From Diphasiastrum complanatum (taxonomy: Eukaryota > Streptophyta > Lycopodiopsida > Lycopodiales > Lycopodiaceae): DNA of 64,000 nucleotides. Below, one piece after another: positions 23,590-36,550 of this stretch (position 1 is the stretch's first letter; every line of letters starts with the position of its first letter). Made by a program: the position numbers and the translations under genes. The notes beneath the pieces are model-generated. The model had not been told where the DNA came from and did not search any database. It saw nothing but the letters and a program-made list of their open reading frames with translations. The stretch is taken from the NCBI GenBank assembly GCA_029204225.1, contig CM055113.1, forward strand, positions 4,465,881 to 4,529,880, given 5' to 3'.

Positions 23590-24400
23590 AATAGAGTACG
23601 AAACTTTTCAAATTTACATCTGTCTAATGACTTAGTAAAAATATTTGCCACTTGATCTTCAGATTTACAGAAAACAAGATCAATGACTCCATAAAAAAAT
23701 TTCTCTCGTAATGTATTTCGATGTGCTTAGTTCGGGCATGTAGAACTGGATTTTTGGCAAGGTGAATGCAGCTTTGGTTGTCGCAAGAGATATTAGTCGC
23801 ATCCACTTGGGGTTGACCTAAATCAACAAGCAATCTTCGTAACCATACCGCTTCCTATGTAGCATTGCTGAGTGCACAATATTCAGCTTCTGTCGAAGAT
23901 AAGACTATTGTAGGTTGTTTTTTGCTGCTCCATAAAACTGCAACTATACCATAGCTGAATGTATGACCACTGGGAGATCTTCTATCATCAATATTACATG
24001 CCCAATCGGCATCTGTGTAACCTACCAACATTGGCGCTTCAGGCTGATCATACCTCAAACCAAAATTCAATGTCCCTCGAATGTACCTGAGAATACGTTT
24101 AACAGACTTCTAGTGTGCTTGACTAGAATCATGCATAAATTGACTAACAACACCAACAGCATAAGAAATATCAGGTCGTGTGTGTGTCAAATAGATCAAA
24201 CTGCCCACCAGCTGCCTGTGTTTATCATCCCGCTGGCTAGCTTCACTAGTACCACTCCAAATCATTTAACAAGTAGCAATTGGCCATCAACTTGTCCAAC
24301 TTCATCCCCATTGTGGATTTCCTTGAATTTCGAAAACCACTCCTTCCTCGAAGTCATGTGCTTGGACACTCCACTGTCGATGTACCAGGTATCCTTGTTT
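23590..24400 (-). pseudogene. Copia protease-to-RNase H remnant with internal deletion
   Basis: Reading on the minus strand, a frame near 24385-24290 gives the copia protease signature DSGVSKHMT (DSGASSHMT-like in relatives). A stop follows at about 24267. Within about 100 bases the sequence changes to the end of RT (SLIYLTHTRPDISYAVG) and RNase H (YTDADWACNIDDRRSPSG, SSTEAEYCALS, NPVLHARTKHIEI). In-frame stops occur near 24112 and 23855. Integrase and the RT active site are missing, so the protease has been joined to the RT tail by deletion. Confidence 0.8.
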
Positions 24401-24639
24401 TGGAAATTTCCTCTGTCGCGCATATGTCTTTGATTTCAAAGATTTTTATATTAGTGCACCAGCATAGCTCCTGTCTAATCAGATCCAACAAATTCCTGGC
24501 CATCAGATCTGTGCAAGATCTATGGTTCAGATCACCTTGTCCCTTTCCTTTGATATGTGGCATTCATCCAATCATGCGCTCTCACCTTCTGTGTTTGCAA
24601 GGAGACCCAACCCCTAGAGACGCTAGGTGTTTTAAACCA

Positions 24640-24840
24640 CTTCGCCGCGCAACCACTGGACACCCCCCCCCCCTCGCGCGTTTCGGACTTCAAAACCAGC
24701 ATTTTGCCCTAAAAACTCGTGTTTCGAGGAGTTTTCCAGCATTTTGGGCACCTGCAAGACGTTTCGGGGGGCTGGAATGGCGTTTCGGGGCCCCGAACAG
24801 GCATTTCGGAGCTATGTATGGCGTTTCAGACCTGTCCAGC
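24640..24840. repeat. GC-rich patch with recurring cgtttcgg motif
   Basis: Inside the deleted copia element, a C run (24664-24673) is followed by about five occurrences of a gtttcgg or gcgtttcgg phrase spaced 20-50 bases apart. Base composition differs from the AT-rich neighbours. Origin unknown. Confidence 0.5.
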
Positions 24841-25737
24841 ATAGTTCTTGCAACAGAATATAGCCAGCAGACCTGCAGAAAGTTTTGTCTTTCACTCAAA
24901 TCTTCACCAAAATCCGTGATTTTTTATGTAATGAACTACAAATCCAACTCTCCTACCTCCCAACACTACTCTCACTGTAAATGATGAAAAATACTGAGTT
25001 TTTCATACCTATCCTAGTTGCTTGCACATATTTCACACAAAATCACAAAAGTAGGCTAAAACTCAATGAAATCACAGTTTTTCAGTTCCTAAATGCCTCA
25101 TAACTCTGAATGGCAGTATAAGACACTGTCTAGTGTGATTTGCAATTCCCCAAATAAAAAAATGAGAGATTTCTTGGCAAAACTCTCTCACAAATGGCAA
25201 AACTCTCTTACAAATGGCAGTTTTCACAAAAACTAGGAAGTATTGTAAAAATCTCTTCACTCAACAGATTTTCAATCTGTCTGATGCTACCCTGGACTTT
25301 CTGATGCCTCTGGGACCGTGTCTTTGTTCCCCACCGATGATTCTGAGCTCCAAAACATGCAAAATACACCAAAGAAGGATTTGTTCCAACTTTTTGCCTC
25401 TCCAAGCTTTCACCTCCTGTGAAGGACTTTCTCACTTCATTGCGGAGCCTGTAACAAGTTGTATCCACTAATCAGGCACGCAAGCCTATCGGGCTCTGAT
25501 ACCATGTCAATGATCAGATAGCACTATCAAGCATTCACCATAAGCAATCACCACAAGGAAGAGGAAGAACACACTATCAATATTCAGTAACTGAATGTAG
25601 AGTACAATGAACCTTGATAGATAAAGAGAAAACTAGGAGTTGACTATAGACTAGCCTATAACTACTTATAGCTGGTAATAGTTGTCAACAGTAAAGTACA
25701 TCGTATATAGTAACAAGTTTATCATTGATTTCTAACA

Positions 25738-28224
25738 AATTTTCTATCCTTTTCATATGTTTTCCTTTTCTATCCTCTTTAAACATGGCTCTTTTGATTT
25801 TTTTTTTTAATTTCTATTCTATTACTTATTAAGGCTAATAACTTGCTTCTATAATTTAGTTCACCTATATATTCTCCTTTCCTCTACCTATTTCTTTTTC
25901 AAAAAGCTTTTGAAGTTTGTTCAAGTTTGTGATTTATTTCTTATTAAGGAATTACATTGTAGCTAATTAATTCTCTAGGTCTCTTCTAAGTTTCTACATA
26001 GTTAGTGTAATTTGTAAAGTCCCATGTGTCAATGAGAACTCTTCACATCGTACAGTACGTTCTGGAATGTACAAAAACGTTCTTTTTCTAAACATGTATT
26101 AAAGCACTTGTTTCTAAGATTTCCATAGTAGCCCGTTAGTCCACACCCAACACATGAAACTTTCAAGCCATGCACATGGCGACAGAGTTCTCTTATTGCT
26201 TGGATGGTGATAAATACACCCACCATTTGCTTGTTGATCCGAGTATGTGGGCCACAACCTTGCTCAGACTTAGCTCCTACTGTCTCATCATTTGGAGGAG
26301 ACAATGGTTCACTAGAAAGAGCAGTTTTGCTAAATGATATAGGCTAAGAAAATACATAATTTAAAAAAAAAAATTGGGGTTGGAATGGAACGTGTTTTGG
26401 AACACGTTCTATTTTGGAACGGGCAACTAAGTCCAACTTATGAAAGAGTACAAAAAAAATGTCCATGTTGTAGAGAGCCCATCCTAAACCTGAAGCCTTT
26501 ACACTATGCATTCATAATGCTTCAAATGCTTGAAAACCTCACCCCCCCCCCCCCCCTTCCCCCTTCCCAGATTGCTAGATTCCACAAGCTATGATCATGC
26601 CTTCCCCTCATCCTATTTTTGATCCTCGTAACATTTATCCCTCTAGTAATGTCGTTTGAAGAATGTTTGTTTATAGAGATTACGTAAGGAGATTGCTTTC
26701 TTCGGATCATGTTATGTCTTTGAGAATGTTAACATGTTTAATAGATACAATCCTAAGAACCTACTTTTGGTTGCTCTATGCTCTCTATCTACTTAAAATT
26801 CTCTTAAGCTGCTTTTTAAAATCCAAATTTAATTTAAAATCTAAAATTTCTGCCTCTAGTAAAGATCTACTCATCACAAGTTTTACTTCATCCAATCTTA
26901 ATACAATTAGTTTAAGGTCTATTCTTAGAAAGCTGGAAGTTATGCATGCTCTTCCTCCTTGTGTGAAGAAAGTTTGGAATCATCATGCCTTTAATTATGT
27001 TGATATTGGTTGGACTCTCTTACAAACGAAAACCTGTTTTTCCTTATGCGCTCTTGTTCTTGTAGTGACTCCATTCATTCTAAATTTTGTGATCCTTCTT
27101 TGGGTCAAGTTGTTACTGCAGATACATCGATCCTTCCCTCATCCCTAAAGGCACTATATTTTGTCATCCTCTTTCATGCTTGTTTGTTGAAATCGTTAAG
27201 AGTATTAGAAAGTTCATATACTGTTTTGAAGAATCTTCTTTAGTCCAAAGTTTGTTATCAGTATGGAAAGCTAAAAAAAGTATAATCTCTTTCATCTTCT
27301 AAATCTCATACTTTTCATAGATGGTTCGTCAATCGCAATAATGTTGTCCAAGTATGTTACAGCTCTCTCTAGGGACAAGCTGAATCACAGCGTGATGCTG
27401 GCACCGAAACTTTGAGGGAGCCAACTGCTACTTGTAGTTGCCGTCAAACCACGATATAAGTCTTAGGTTCAGTGAGAATCACCTTACAGCTTTGGAATGA
27501 ATGACTTTTGGTCTGAATCTTTTGTCATGTGGCCATTCCATACATCAAGAAAGCCTCGCTTTTTCACCTCTTTCCTGTATAGGTGATAAACCCAAAGCAC
27601 ACTGCCCATTATTTGAATTTAGCATCAAATGCGACTGACACCCTGGAAGTTTTGATAATGGCCAAAAGAAACCAAATTTGGTTGTTTATAAAGCTGATGC
27701 ATGAGAAGTTTGCATAATAATTCTTCTTTTTTATGCATCCCAAGCTGCAGTTTCAGAATTTATGTGATTTTATGCCATCCTTATGGGAAGGAGTTTCCTT
27801 AAAAGTCCAATTTTTTGATGTGTTTTTTTTCCTGCTCCTGATAATACTTAATTTTTCTTGTTGAGCCTTGGCCTCTGCAACATTTCTTTTCAAAGTTTTT
27901 CGCCAAGGAAGAATGGTTACTCACTATAGGACAAAGTTTATAGAATAACTCAGAGTGTGTTCACTCAATCTCTATGTAATTAGAATGGCACTGAGTGTCG
28001 CCCTTATAGAGACGAACACCAAGCTCTTAGCGTCACTCACCAATTGTTAAGGTGTCGATTGGGATAAGCTACTATGTCGCTTTAAAGCGTTGTGAGTCTT
28101 AATTGCAATACAAGATGCAAATAGGCCTTTACATTGATTTAGACACTATCACATATTTATATGTGCAGAAATTGAAAAATTTACACTATATAACAACTAA
28201 CTTGGATAATGTGGAATCATAGGC
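25738..28224. other. No supported gene
   Basis: AT-rich with T runs near 25800, a C run near 26541-26556 and a perfect 9 bp hairpin GAACGTGTT-ttgg-AACACGTTC near 26388. Frames at 26385-26594, 26663-27148 and 26029-26304 show no recognisable domain. The plus-strand frames between 26570 and 27300 are open in patches, perhaps old coding sequence, but I cannot identify it. Confidence 0.35.
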
Positions 28225-29571
28225 CTCCACACTATTTGTGTTCCAAATGTTCTTTACGTACCTCAACTATCTAAGAATATGTTATCAGTCTCTTACTTTC
28301 TCATCTGACCAGTGTACAATCTTTGATGAAGATACTACTCTGACTACGTGCACTAGAATCGAAAATCTATATGTACTCTCTGACTCAATTGCATTAGCTC
28401 GTACTTCAAATGAATATGTAAACAAGCATTCTATTATGTGGCATAGTCAATTTGGACACGTGAATACAAGATCACTTTCTTACATGCGTTGTTGATGGAT
28501 TGTATCTCCCTCTTTCAAAAGATAAAAAATTATTTTTCTATGAATCTTTCATCTATGGGAAACACTCTAGCCTGCAAATTTTTCATAACACAATCTGTCA
28601 AGACAAAGCATGTATTAGATCTTGTACATAGCGATCTTTGTGGTCCAATGCCAACTCCATCCTTAGGAGATGCAATTTATTTTATCACTTTCAGAGATGA
28701 TTATTCTAGATGGTCTACAATTTTGTTCATTAAACACAAATCAGAAGCCTTTGAATGCTTCAAGAGATTCAAGGCCATGGCTGAGATTCAAACATCTACA
28801 AAAGTGACAGCTCTCTAAATTGATGGTGGTGGCGAATACCTCTCTAACGAGATGTTTGACTACTTGGCTGAACATGGCATTCGAAGACAATTTACAAGTT
28901 CCTATTCACCTCAGTAGAATGGAATTGCAAGAAGAAAGAATTGAATGCTTATCATCTTTGCCAGATCCATGCTACACCAATCACACCTACCTGCGAAGTT
29001 TTGGACAAAGGCTACTGTCACAGCCTGTTACGTATAGAAAAGATCTAGCACTAAGGCCGTCAACAACATAACTCCTTATATGGAAACAAGCCTAGAGTCA
29101 GCCATTTAAGAATATTTGGTAGTATATGTTTTGTTCATGTACCTTAGGAAAAAACTGGATCATAGGACAAATAAATGTAGTCTCATTGGCTATCCTGATG
29201 AACATAAAGCTTATAAAGTTTATGATCCATCCACCAATGTAGCATTTGTTTCTAGGGATGTAATTTTCCAAGAACATACATACTATGATTTCAAACAACT
29301 ATCGATGAATGATGTTGTGACATTTCATCCTATTTTACGCAGCAGTATAGAATCTTCCAACGATGACGTTTCTTCTTTAGAACCTACAGCTACAACTACA
29401 AGAGCCGAGCAGCTGATGATACATAACACCATACCAAACCAAGCTAGCTCAAGCATTTCTATACAACATCAAGAAGAAGCACCATCGCATCTTGGTGAAC
29501 CGAATGTTCGCAGATTCTCCCACTTTGAAATTGAGAGATCCAAATACATTTTTGTAATAAGTGTGAAATAA
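28225..29571 (+). pseudogene. Decayed copia integrase region
   Basis: Plus-strand frames show a copia pre-integrase stretch (SIMWHSQFGHVN at about 28430), integrase core (LDLVHSDLCGP near 28618, DDYSRWS near 28695, then a D-containing GGGEYLSNEMF near 28825) and the C-terminal integrase segment (YPDEHKAYKVYDPS near 29190, SRDVIFQE near 29250). Several stops and at least three frame changes interrupt it. It ends before RT. No LTR was found beside it. This is an old copia family distinct from those at 4.4 and 47 kb. Confidence 0.85.
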
Positions 29572-32030
29572 AAAAATTGAACCATGATTCTTGTAAGGAG
29601 TTAAATTAGACATAATTCAAATTTATAATACCATGCCACCAATATAAAGAAAAATGTGACTAAAATGCAAAAATATTTTTTTATCAACAACTAAACTCTA
29701 AAATTGTACAAAACAACTAGAGCATATCTCATAACCTAGCTTAAATTCAATCTCAAGACTTGCTTATTTCGAATTGTGCACGAATTATATCATCAACGTG
29801 ATCTGAAATTGAACAAAATAGGACTATTCACATTGAGACGAAAAGCAATAAAAGTAAAAGTTAGTGATAGGATACGGTTTCTTAGTGGAAACGTTGATTT
29901 CGATCTTTCATTTGACCACAAAATCTTAAGGGGGAAGTCCAAAACAACAAGGCTACCTTTTAAAATATGGAAAGCGGAATACATGTACACCTGATTGATT
30001 ATTGGTTATGAAATCTTGTTGAGATTTACTAAGAAAGGCGAAGATCCAATTAGATTTGTCAAGTTTTATGTAGTGGCTGCATGACACACTTGAAAAATAA
30101 CCAACACAATTCTACCCAAATACATTCTAGCTGAATTGAATTAAACTTAGAAATGGATAGCTTTTCCAGGAAGGCTCCTTCGATAAATAAACACATACAG
30201 GAAGATTAGTCAAGGCATCAATTCCATATGTGAAACAATAAGCAATTTTAAAAAAGACAATCATTCGATAGTGTTGGCGAATGACAAAAACCTTTCAGTT
30301 CATACTAACATTAAAATCGACATCAAGTAAATCTGTGATATGTCAATCGTACTTGTCAATCTTTATTGAGTGACATAGTTAAATCAAATCTAGTCAATCA
30401 ACTATGCTTCTACAGATGAATTGAATCTTTATTTAGTGACTAATTGATTTAAATATAATGAAGCTGCTCTATTTTCACAAAGGAAATGACAACATATCAG
30501 ATAAGTAAAACTTTGGTGTTTTTGCCTTTCCTAACCTGAAAACTCATCACAGCTGGCACAGAGTCATGGTTCTTGATCTTATTTATGTGGTTGCAAAACG
30601 TGTAATAGATCATAGATCTATATCTTGGATGTAGATGACAATAAGTAACCAACACTAATTAAGGCAATAGTATGTTATTTGCTACTTCTTTTATGATACT
30701 GGGACCATCTACCTAATCCTGATGCTCGGTTCCAGCTTTCACAGTCCTGAACACCAACTGAAGTGGCCAATTTACTCTTTCGCATACCCATCCTAGCACT
30801 CCCCTTCATTTTTATCCTTGTACTCAGACAAGCTTCTATTTGTCAGACAGGCTGCAGAGGATTGCCTTTTCATTTCTACCTCATAGTTGAAAACAGTGGA
30901 GTCCACAATAAAGCGTCCACAAACCAAGCAAATAACAAGCAAAGCTGTGATTCAAGACCCTAATCAATTTTGAATCATCCTAAAATGGCCGTAGATGCAG
31001 GCAAGGCAGATCACCTACAGCCAGCACGTTGTGAAAACAATCTACAACTTTCTTTCTGCTCCCCGTAGCCCTGACTTCTTGTTTCCAAAGTGCGTACTGC
31101 CCACTTTTATTATGGGAATCTACTTCCTCATCAACGTATCTTCCTCCGGTCGGAGTGTAGAAACCTTGATTCCTTAAATTTTGGCAGTTTTGTTGTTGTA
31201 GGTGCTCCCCAGTCGCTCTGGCCCTGTCTCCTGGGTAGTTATCGGGCTCTTCTGCACAACTGGTCTAATCCAAGCAGGCAGCTAAACCCTTTTCCCTTGC
31301 CTAAATCATGTATGATGTTGTGCCTAAATCTGCTATCGCAACTAATCCTATTGCAACATTAAATAAAATGATGGATAGCAAATACAATCTGTTAGAAAAC
31401 CTGCCTTAAACAGGTCACACAACAGAATGAAGATACAGCATTCAATAACAAGTAAGGTAGCAATGACAGAGTAAACTTGTTGTGCTATATGGAGAAGAAA
31501 ACAAGGTACATCAAAAGCTAGAGCTAGATCTAAAATGTTGGAGACAGAACTCCTTCGCAAAATGATTCTATGTACTACTTATGGGATATCAATGTGTAAT
31601 GCCAAGAAAACCGCTCCGCGTGGTTATTGATCCCATTTCAAGATTCTACAGAGTTTCTATGACCATCAGCTAACTAACTAGCTAATCACTTAACTGGAGT
31701 TAGCCAAAAGTATTGTGGAACATAATGTGGTTCTTCAACACTCCCACTCAACATACCCAGTCGTTGACCATGAATACTTTGTGCTTCTGAGATAGATCAA
31801 CATAGTGTCTTGCCCTGTCTTGGGCACTTCTTATGCTATCTTTAGCCAGCTATAACATTTCTTGCATAAAACATAAATAAACTTTAAAATCAAAATTTTT
31901 CGTAATATAATTAAGTTCCTATTTAGAATAAGGGTTAACATTTTTAGTGTCAACACTTAAACTAGCCTTGATCTTTTTTAAAGAATTCTCATGCATAAAA
32001 AATAAAGATTTTTCAACAAAATCAATTCTC
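29572..32030. other. No supported gene
   Basis: AT-rich. Open frames exist on both strands at 29776-29994 but show no domain. Nothing recognisable to 32030. Confidence 0.4.
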
Positions 32031-32032
32031 AA

Positions 32033-32800
32033 TTACTTTTTCTTATCAAAATGCCATTGTTGTTCGAGAACAATATCTACATTAGCTAATGCAACATCAT
32101 GGAATTCTAGTTTTTCAAAATAATCTTGAATGTGCAATTCTACAACAGGAACAACAAAATCCATCAAATCAGAATCACTTCCCAATGCCAATGTCACACG
32201 GTATTTTTTTCTCACTTTTTCTGGTAAGAAGGTTTAGCGTCTGCACCAAATTTACATTAATAAAGTTATGAGTGGATTCCATGTCAAAATGAACATTAAC
32301 AACTTGATCATTAACTTTACCTTTAATGCAAATAAGGTCATTAGGTCCAAAAACTAAAGAACTATAGAAACAAACATCCATCTCATTACTTCGAAATAGA
32401 TTACCTGAGGTTGAAGCTTGTTTTTTGACGCAATAACATGCAAGGTGACCCTCGCCATTGCCTTTGAAGCACAAGTTCTTCTTACGAGCTTCAACTTTAT
32501 CAATGCCACCTTGATGGTTTTTAAAAAAAAAATTGGTTTTCTTGGGATTGTTGGAATTGGAATGTGTTTCACTAACAACTTCTCTATCATTCCTCGTAAA
32601 TTGAAAACCCTTTTTCTGCTCATAAGGATGTTGACCCCTAGGTGGCTTAGCTGTGTCATCAAAGTATTTTGCAGCCTTAATAGCATCTTCTAGGGTTTTT
32701 GGATGGTTCCTACGAACATCCACTTGATAATCTTTTGGTAACCCATCAATAAACATTAACATTTCTACCTTAGGCGGAATGTCACTATCAAGTGGATTCA
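32033..32800 (-). pseudogene. Ty3/gypsy gag-protease fragment
   Basis: The minus-strand frame ending at 32175 carries a gag tail (FIDGLPKDYQVDVRR, then TLEDAIKAAKYFD), a degraded zinc-knuckle region and a retroviral-type protease start whose active-site triplet, usually Asp-Ser/Thr-Gly, reads Asp-Met-Glu before STHNFI. The protease continues in another frame at 32033-32215 (LEFHDVALANVD), so there is a frameshift near 32200. No RT follows. The altered catalytic triplet and the frameshift make it dead. Confidence 0.7.
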
Positions 32801-33995
32801 GGTACTCATGAAAATCTTAAATTGTTCCAAACCTTTATTCATGGTTAGATGACTCAACTTTTGGAAGTGTTCATAGTCATCTGTGACCATAATTCAGCCG
32901 GCGCCAAGTTCTTATGGCTGAAAATCTTTGATCGGTTCTAGCGAAGTCCAGAGAGCTCAGATCGATGTGCAATCACTCACACGATCTAGGCATGATTAAA
33001 GGAAGCCTGGGGATCAATAAATTCTAGAGAGAAAATGACTTTCTAGAGAGAAAATCCTAGAGAGAGAAAACGTGCTTTACCAGCGTGGGTAGAGTGCTTG
33101 GTATGAGAGGAGGTAGCGAATCCCACCAATACTATAGGGGAGTGTAGGTTGCGACTAAGGGCGAGCTCTAACCAAGTCTCAGTCTCCCTTGTTGGAATGT
33201 TGTCCTGGCTCTCGCCTTGGCATGCCAGCGCCCCGGAGACTAGGGTCGGTCACACACTTGAAATGTAACCTTCTCAGATTTATCAATAAAGTGGAAATTT
33301 TCTCAAACTGACTCTGATTACCTTCTAGGTTTCAGTGTTCGATAAAAGCGCAAGTTGTAAGGCCACTTCAAACTTTTTAATTTGGCACATAGCTGAGGGT
33401 CATATCCCGGGATGCCCACGGTATGTCGTCGGGACCATTCGGTCTTGGCGCCAACGGTATGCTATCGGGACCATTTGGTCTAGGGACTGGTTGTCTCCAT
33501 ATCTGTCACGACTTGTGGTTATGAGTGTTCCTTGCATGAACATAAATGGGTTAAGCTCTTGGGGAATGGGCTCTAATCTGATGGCTGAGTTTGATGGCTT
33601 GCTTGGGTGGAAGTTACCTGTTTATGGCTATCTAGTCTGGCGTGGCGCCATGTTGGCTTCCAATGCTCGTGACGAAGCTTTCAGTTGGTTAAGTCTGATG
33701 TAAGTCAGACCACTTGCTTGGAATGGTTGTTACTCGTTTGTAACGAAGCTTCGAGTTGGTTAACTTTGATGTATGTTGGGCGGCTTGCTTGGAGGGAAGT
33801 CACCCACATCGGGACCCCCGATCTGGCATGGCGCCAGGTTGGATCTCAATGTTGGTTTCTGAACTTCCAGTTGGTTAAGTCTGATCATTGTTGGCGAGTT
33901 GGCTGCTTGTATGTCAAGTGGGTTTGGATGGCAAAAGTTGAAGGCTGGAAAGCTAAGTCTTGGTTCCCGGCTCCCTTTAGGATGGCTGCACTACA
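32801..33995 (+). mobile_element. Probable LTR sequence ending at a Met-tRNA primer site
   Basis: A primer-binding site TGGTATCAGAGCC at 33998-34010 fixes an LTR end at about 33995 (ctaca). An AATAAA lies near 33285. The left boundary is not visible. Between 33590 and 33890 imperfect tandem units recur (gttggttaagtctgat, cttgcttgg, ggcatggcgcca-type phrases). No coding sequence. Confidence 0.4.
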
Positions 33996-33997
33996 TG

Positions 33998-34010
33998 TGG
34001 TATCAGAGCC
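33998..34010 (+). other. Primer-binding site (initiator-Met tRNA type)
   Basis: TGGTATCAGAGCC, the common plant retrotransposon primer site, on the plus strand. Confidence 0.7.
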
Positions 34011-34955
34011 GACTGGCCGGTCAGCAATGTGGATCTCGCGGAAATGGCCACTGTTTGGTGTTCATCAGGATAGATGTTGTGCAAGGTGCTGCCCACAGTG
34101 TAAGCACAGGTGCGTCAACGGTCAAGGTGGTCGGCAGAACATGGGACTTGATGAGTCAAGGTGCTGCCCTTGAGGTGTAAGCAAGGTCAGTTCTCGCTGT
34201 TCGGGCCTGGCGCTGTCTGCACATAGGTCTGATGAGGCAGTGTGCTGCCATTAGGTTGGTGTAAGCATGGTCTGTGCCTTGTGGGGTGTGGGGTGACATA
34301 TTCTAACTATACGGGTTAACCATTGATACAGAGATGCTGCTCGAATTCGAGTGTAAAGCACGGGTGGTTAACTTCCGGTGCGGGATAGTTGCCAATCGTT
34401 TAGCTATAAGGGCTATCGACCAAAAAGTGATGGGGTGTGATTGAGGAATGTGTTGCTTAGTGGTGAAATCACGGATAGTTGGAGGGGTGTTCTCTGTGGG
34501 CTGATTCTGTGATCGATCTGTATGGGCACGACCATGTAAAGGTCCTTTGGTAGGACTATCTCAAAGGGGGGCCTTGTCCTTGTTACCTGTTAGTAAACCT
34601 GCATGAGTGTCTTGCTTGTATGTAATTGTGGTGAGTCTTAGTACTCGTGCTTTGCCTGGTTTGCATGATTGCTTGTGATACAAGGAGCTGATGGCTCGGG
34701 AAGGAACCTTTCTTTTGAAGGCTGATACCATCAAACAAAGAGGACTACAAAATCTGTGGGGCGGATTCGCAGTTCAAGTACTCGCACGTGAACGAAAACA
34801 AAACGACTCGATGTTTGCAAATGATGGATGACTAGCCTATTTCTTGGGTTAGTTTCATTTGCGACGATGCTCACTAGACGCAAGCAGAAAGTCAAAAGTT
34901 GGAAAGGGCAATTTCAGGGGAGATCTTCTATTGAGCAGTTGGTCTTCATTTGGGA
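34011..34955. other. Downstream of the primer site, no recognisable gag
   Basis: G/T-rich sequence with no domain-bearing frame. It ends where the duplicated copia segment starts. Confidence 0.4.
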
Positions 34956-36537
34956 CTAAGCAAAGGGGAATGCTACCAACTCCTTCAATCTTACAAGCTT
35001 CATCATTTGCTGTATAGATAGGCTTTATAGGTCCATCATAAGATAAGAGAGAAGAGAAAAGCTCCCTTTTGCTAGTCATGTGTGAACTAGCACCCGAGTC
35101 AATCCACCAAGGATCTTCTCCTTTGAAGCTTGTTGAAGAAAATATGGACATCATGAGAGAGTCCTCATGTGAACTCTCCTCCTCCTCCTCTTTGCTTATG
35201 TTGGCTTGGCTTTGATCTTGCTTCCTCTTGAAGCATTCCGAGGCATAATGCCCAATCTTGCTACAATAGTAGCACTTCACCTTTGATTTGTCCTTCTTGA
35301 CTTTGGTGGTTGATGGAGATGCCTTTGAGGGTCCTTCTTGATCCTCAAGCTTTGAAGACTTCTTGAATGTTGATCCTTTGACTTTGGACTTGCCTTTGCC
35401 TTTGGTGAAGAGAGCTTGGTCATCTCCACCTTGGATGGAAATCCTATCCATCCTCTCTTGCATTTGGCTCCTTCTTGATTCCTCGGCCATGAGTGTGCGT
35501 TGGAGTTCTTCAAGTATGGGTAGCTTACCCATAATTGCATATCCCTGAGCCAGATTGTCAAATTCAAAGCTTAGTCCATTCAATATGAGTTGGACAAGCT
35601 CTTCATCCTTGATAGGATCACCTATGAAGGCTAGCTCTTTGTTCAATTCCTTTACTCTTAGAATAGCTTCTATAGATTTGATTCTTCAAAGCTAACATTC
35701 TAGTTTGGTTCTTGGATTCATAGACCTTTTGCAAAGTCTCCCAAGCATCTTGAGCCGAAGTGCAATCTCCTACCTCTCTTAAAAGTTCATTTGCAACATT
35801 CATTTTTATGCAATGTAGTGCAACATTGCACCTCTTGATGTATTTGGCTTTTTCTTGAGGATGAATAGGTTCACCCTCCTTACCATTTACAATTTTCATC
35901 AGATCTTGCATGATCATGATGGATTCCATTCTAACTTTCCATATGGAATAGCTAGTTTTGTTGAGCCTTTCATTAGTATCCAAAAGATATGCATTTATAG
36001 ATCCCATCTAGTCTCCTAATCAAGGACTTGACACAAATGAAGGTTACTTCTATTGATTTGATTGAAGATCTACCTTATCCCACTTCTTAGGGACCTGAAA
36101 AGATCAGTAATAGACTTCCTATAAAGATCTAAGAATGATCTCTAACAAAATCAAATCATAGAATACTATAAATAATGCACTTGCTTGATTGAAGTAGACA
36201 ATACTAGTAGAATTGCCCCTCTTTCTATAAAGAACATAAAAGCTTCCAAATGATCTGATCAAGAATGATTTTCAGCTCCTTAATATACTTCAAAATCACT
36301 TGTAAAAGATCTAAATGGAACTTAATGAGGATGCAACACAATCTACTATCCAATCACAAGCAAAAATTGATCAAAATTGATGAAAAATTGATCTAATTTG
36401 GTGCATAAGTCAAGCAATGGTTGGACTGAACCTAAATCACTTTAGGAGGTGTCCTCTACACCTTAGAACAGCCTTGAAGAGTCCCCAAAACTCTAATCTT
36501 CCCTCTCCTTGAATGCTAGAAAGCCTCCTCTATGAAA
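34956..36537 (-). pseudogene. Copia 5' region with gag, duplicated copy 1
   Basis: Matches 47847-49428 base for base in register (constant offset 12891) with few substitutions. The minus strand carries gag in two frames: 36007-35618 (gag N-terminus, MGSINAYLLDTNERL) and 35646 downward (gag C-terminus, zinc knuckle CYYCSKIGHYASEC, protease motif DSGASSHMT). The frame break near 35660 is identical in copy 2, so it predates the duplication. The copy stops at 34956 just after the protease; the last 30 codons of the open frame there are foreign sequence. No integrase or RT is present. Confidence 0.9.
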
Positions 36538-36549
36538 AAAAAAAAAAAA
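36535..36549. repeat. A15 tract at a deletion junction
   Basis: In the sister copy, about 1.1 kb containing the copia LTR and primer site (49429-50551) lies at this point. Here it is replaced by a run of 15 A. Confidence 0.8.
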
Positions 36550-36550
36550 T

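Larger units (their letters stand above)
23329..25737 (-). mobile_element. Internally deleted copia element with short LTRs
   Basis: The LTRs are 23329-23552 (3' side on the minus strand, 224 bp) and 25505-25737 (5' side, 233 bp). They are clearly similar, with TGTTAGAAAT at one end and GATCATTGACA or GATCAATGACA-like sequence at the other. The primer-binding site TGGTATCAGAGC is the complement of 25493-25504 and the polypurine tract that of 23553-23564. Inside are a protease motif near 24380 and the end of RT plus RNase H at 23590-24250. Integrase and most of RT are gone, so the element is dead. I find no 5 bp target duplication, and its left end abuts the TRIM directly. Confidence 0.85.
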
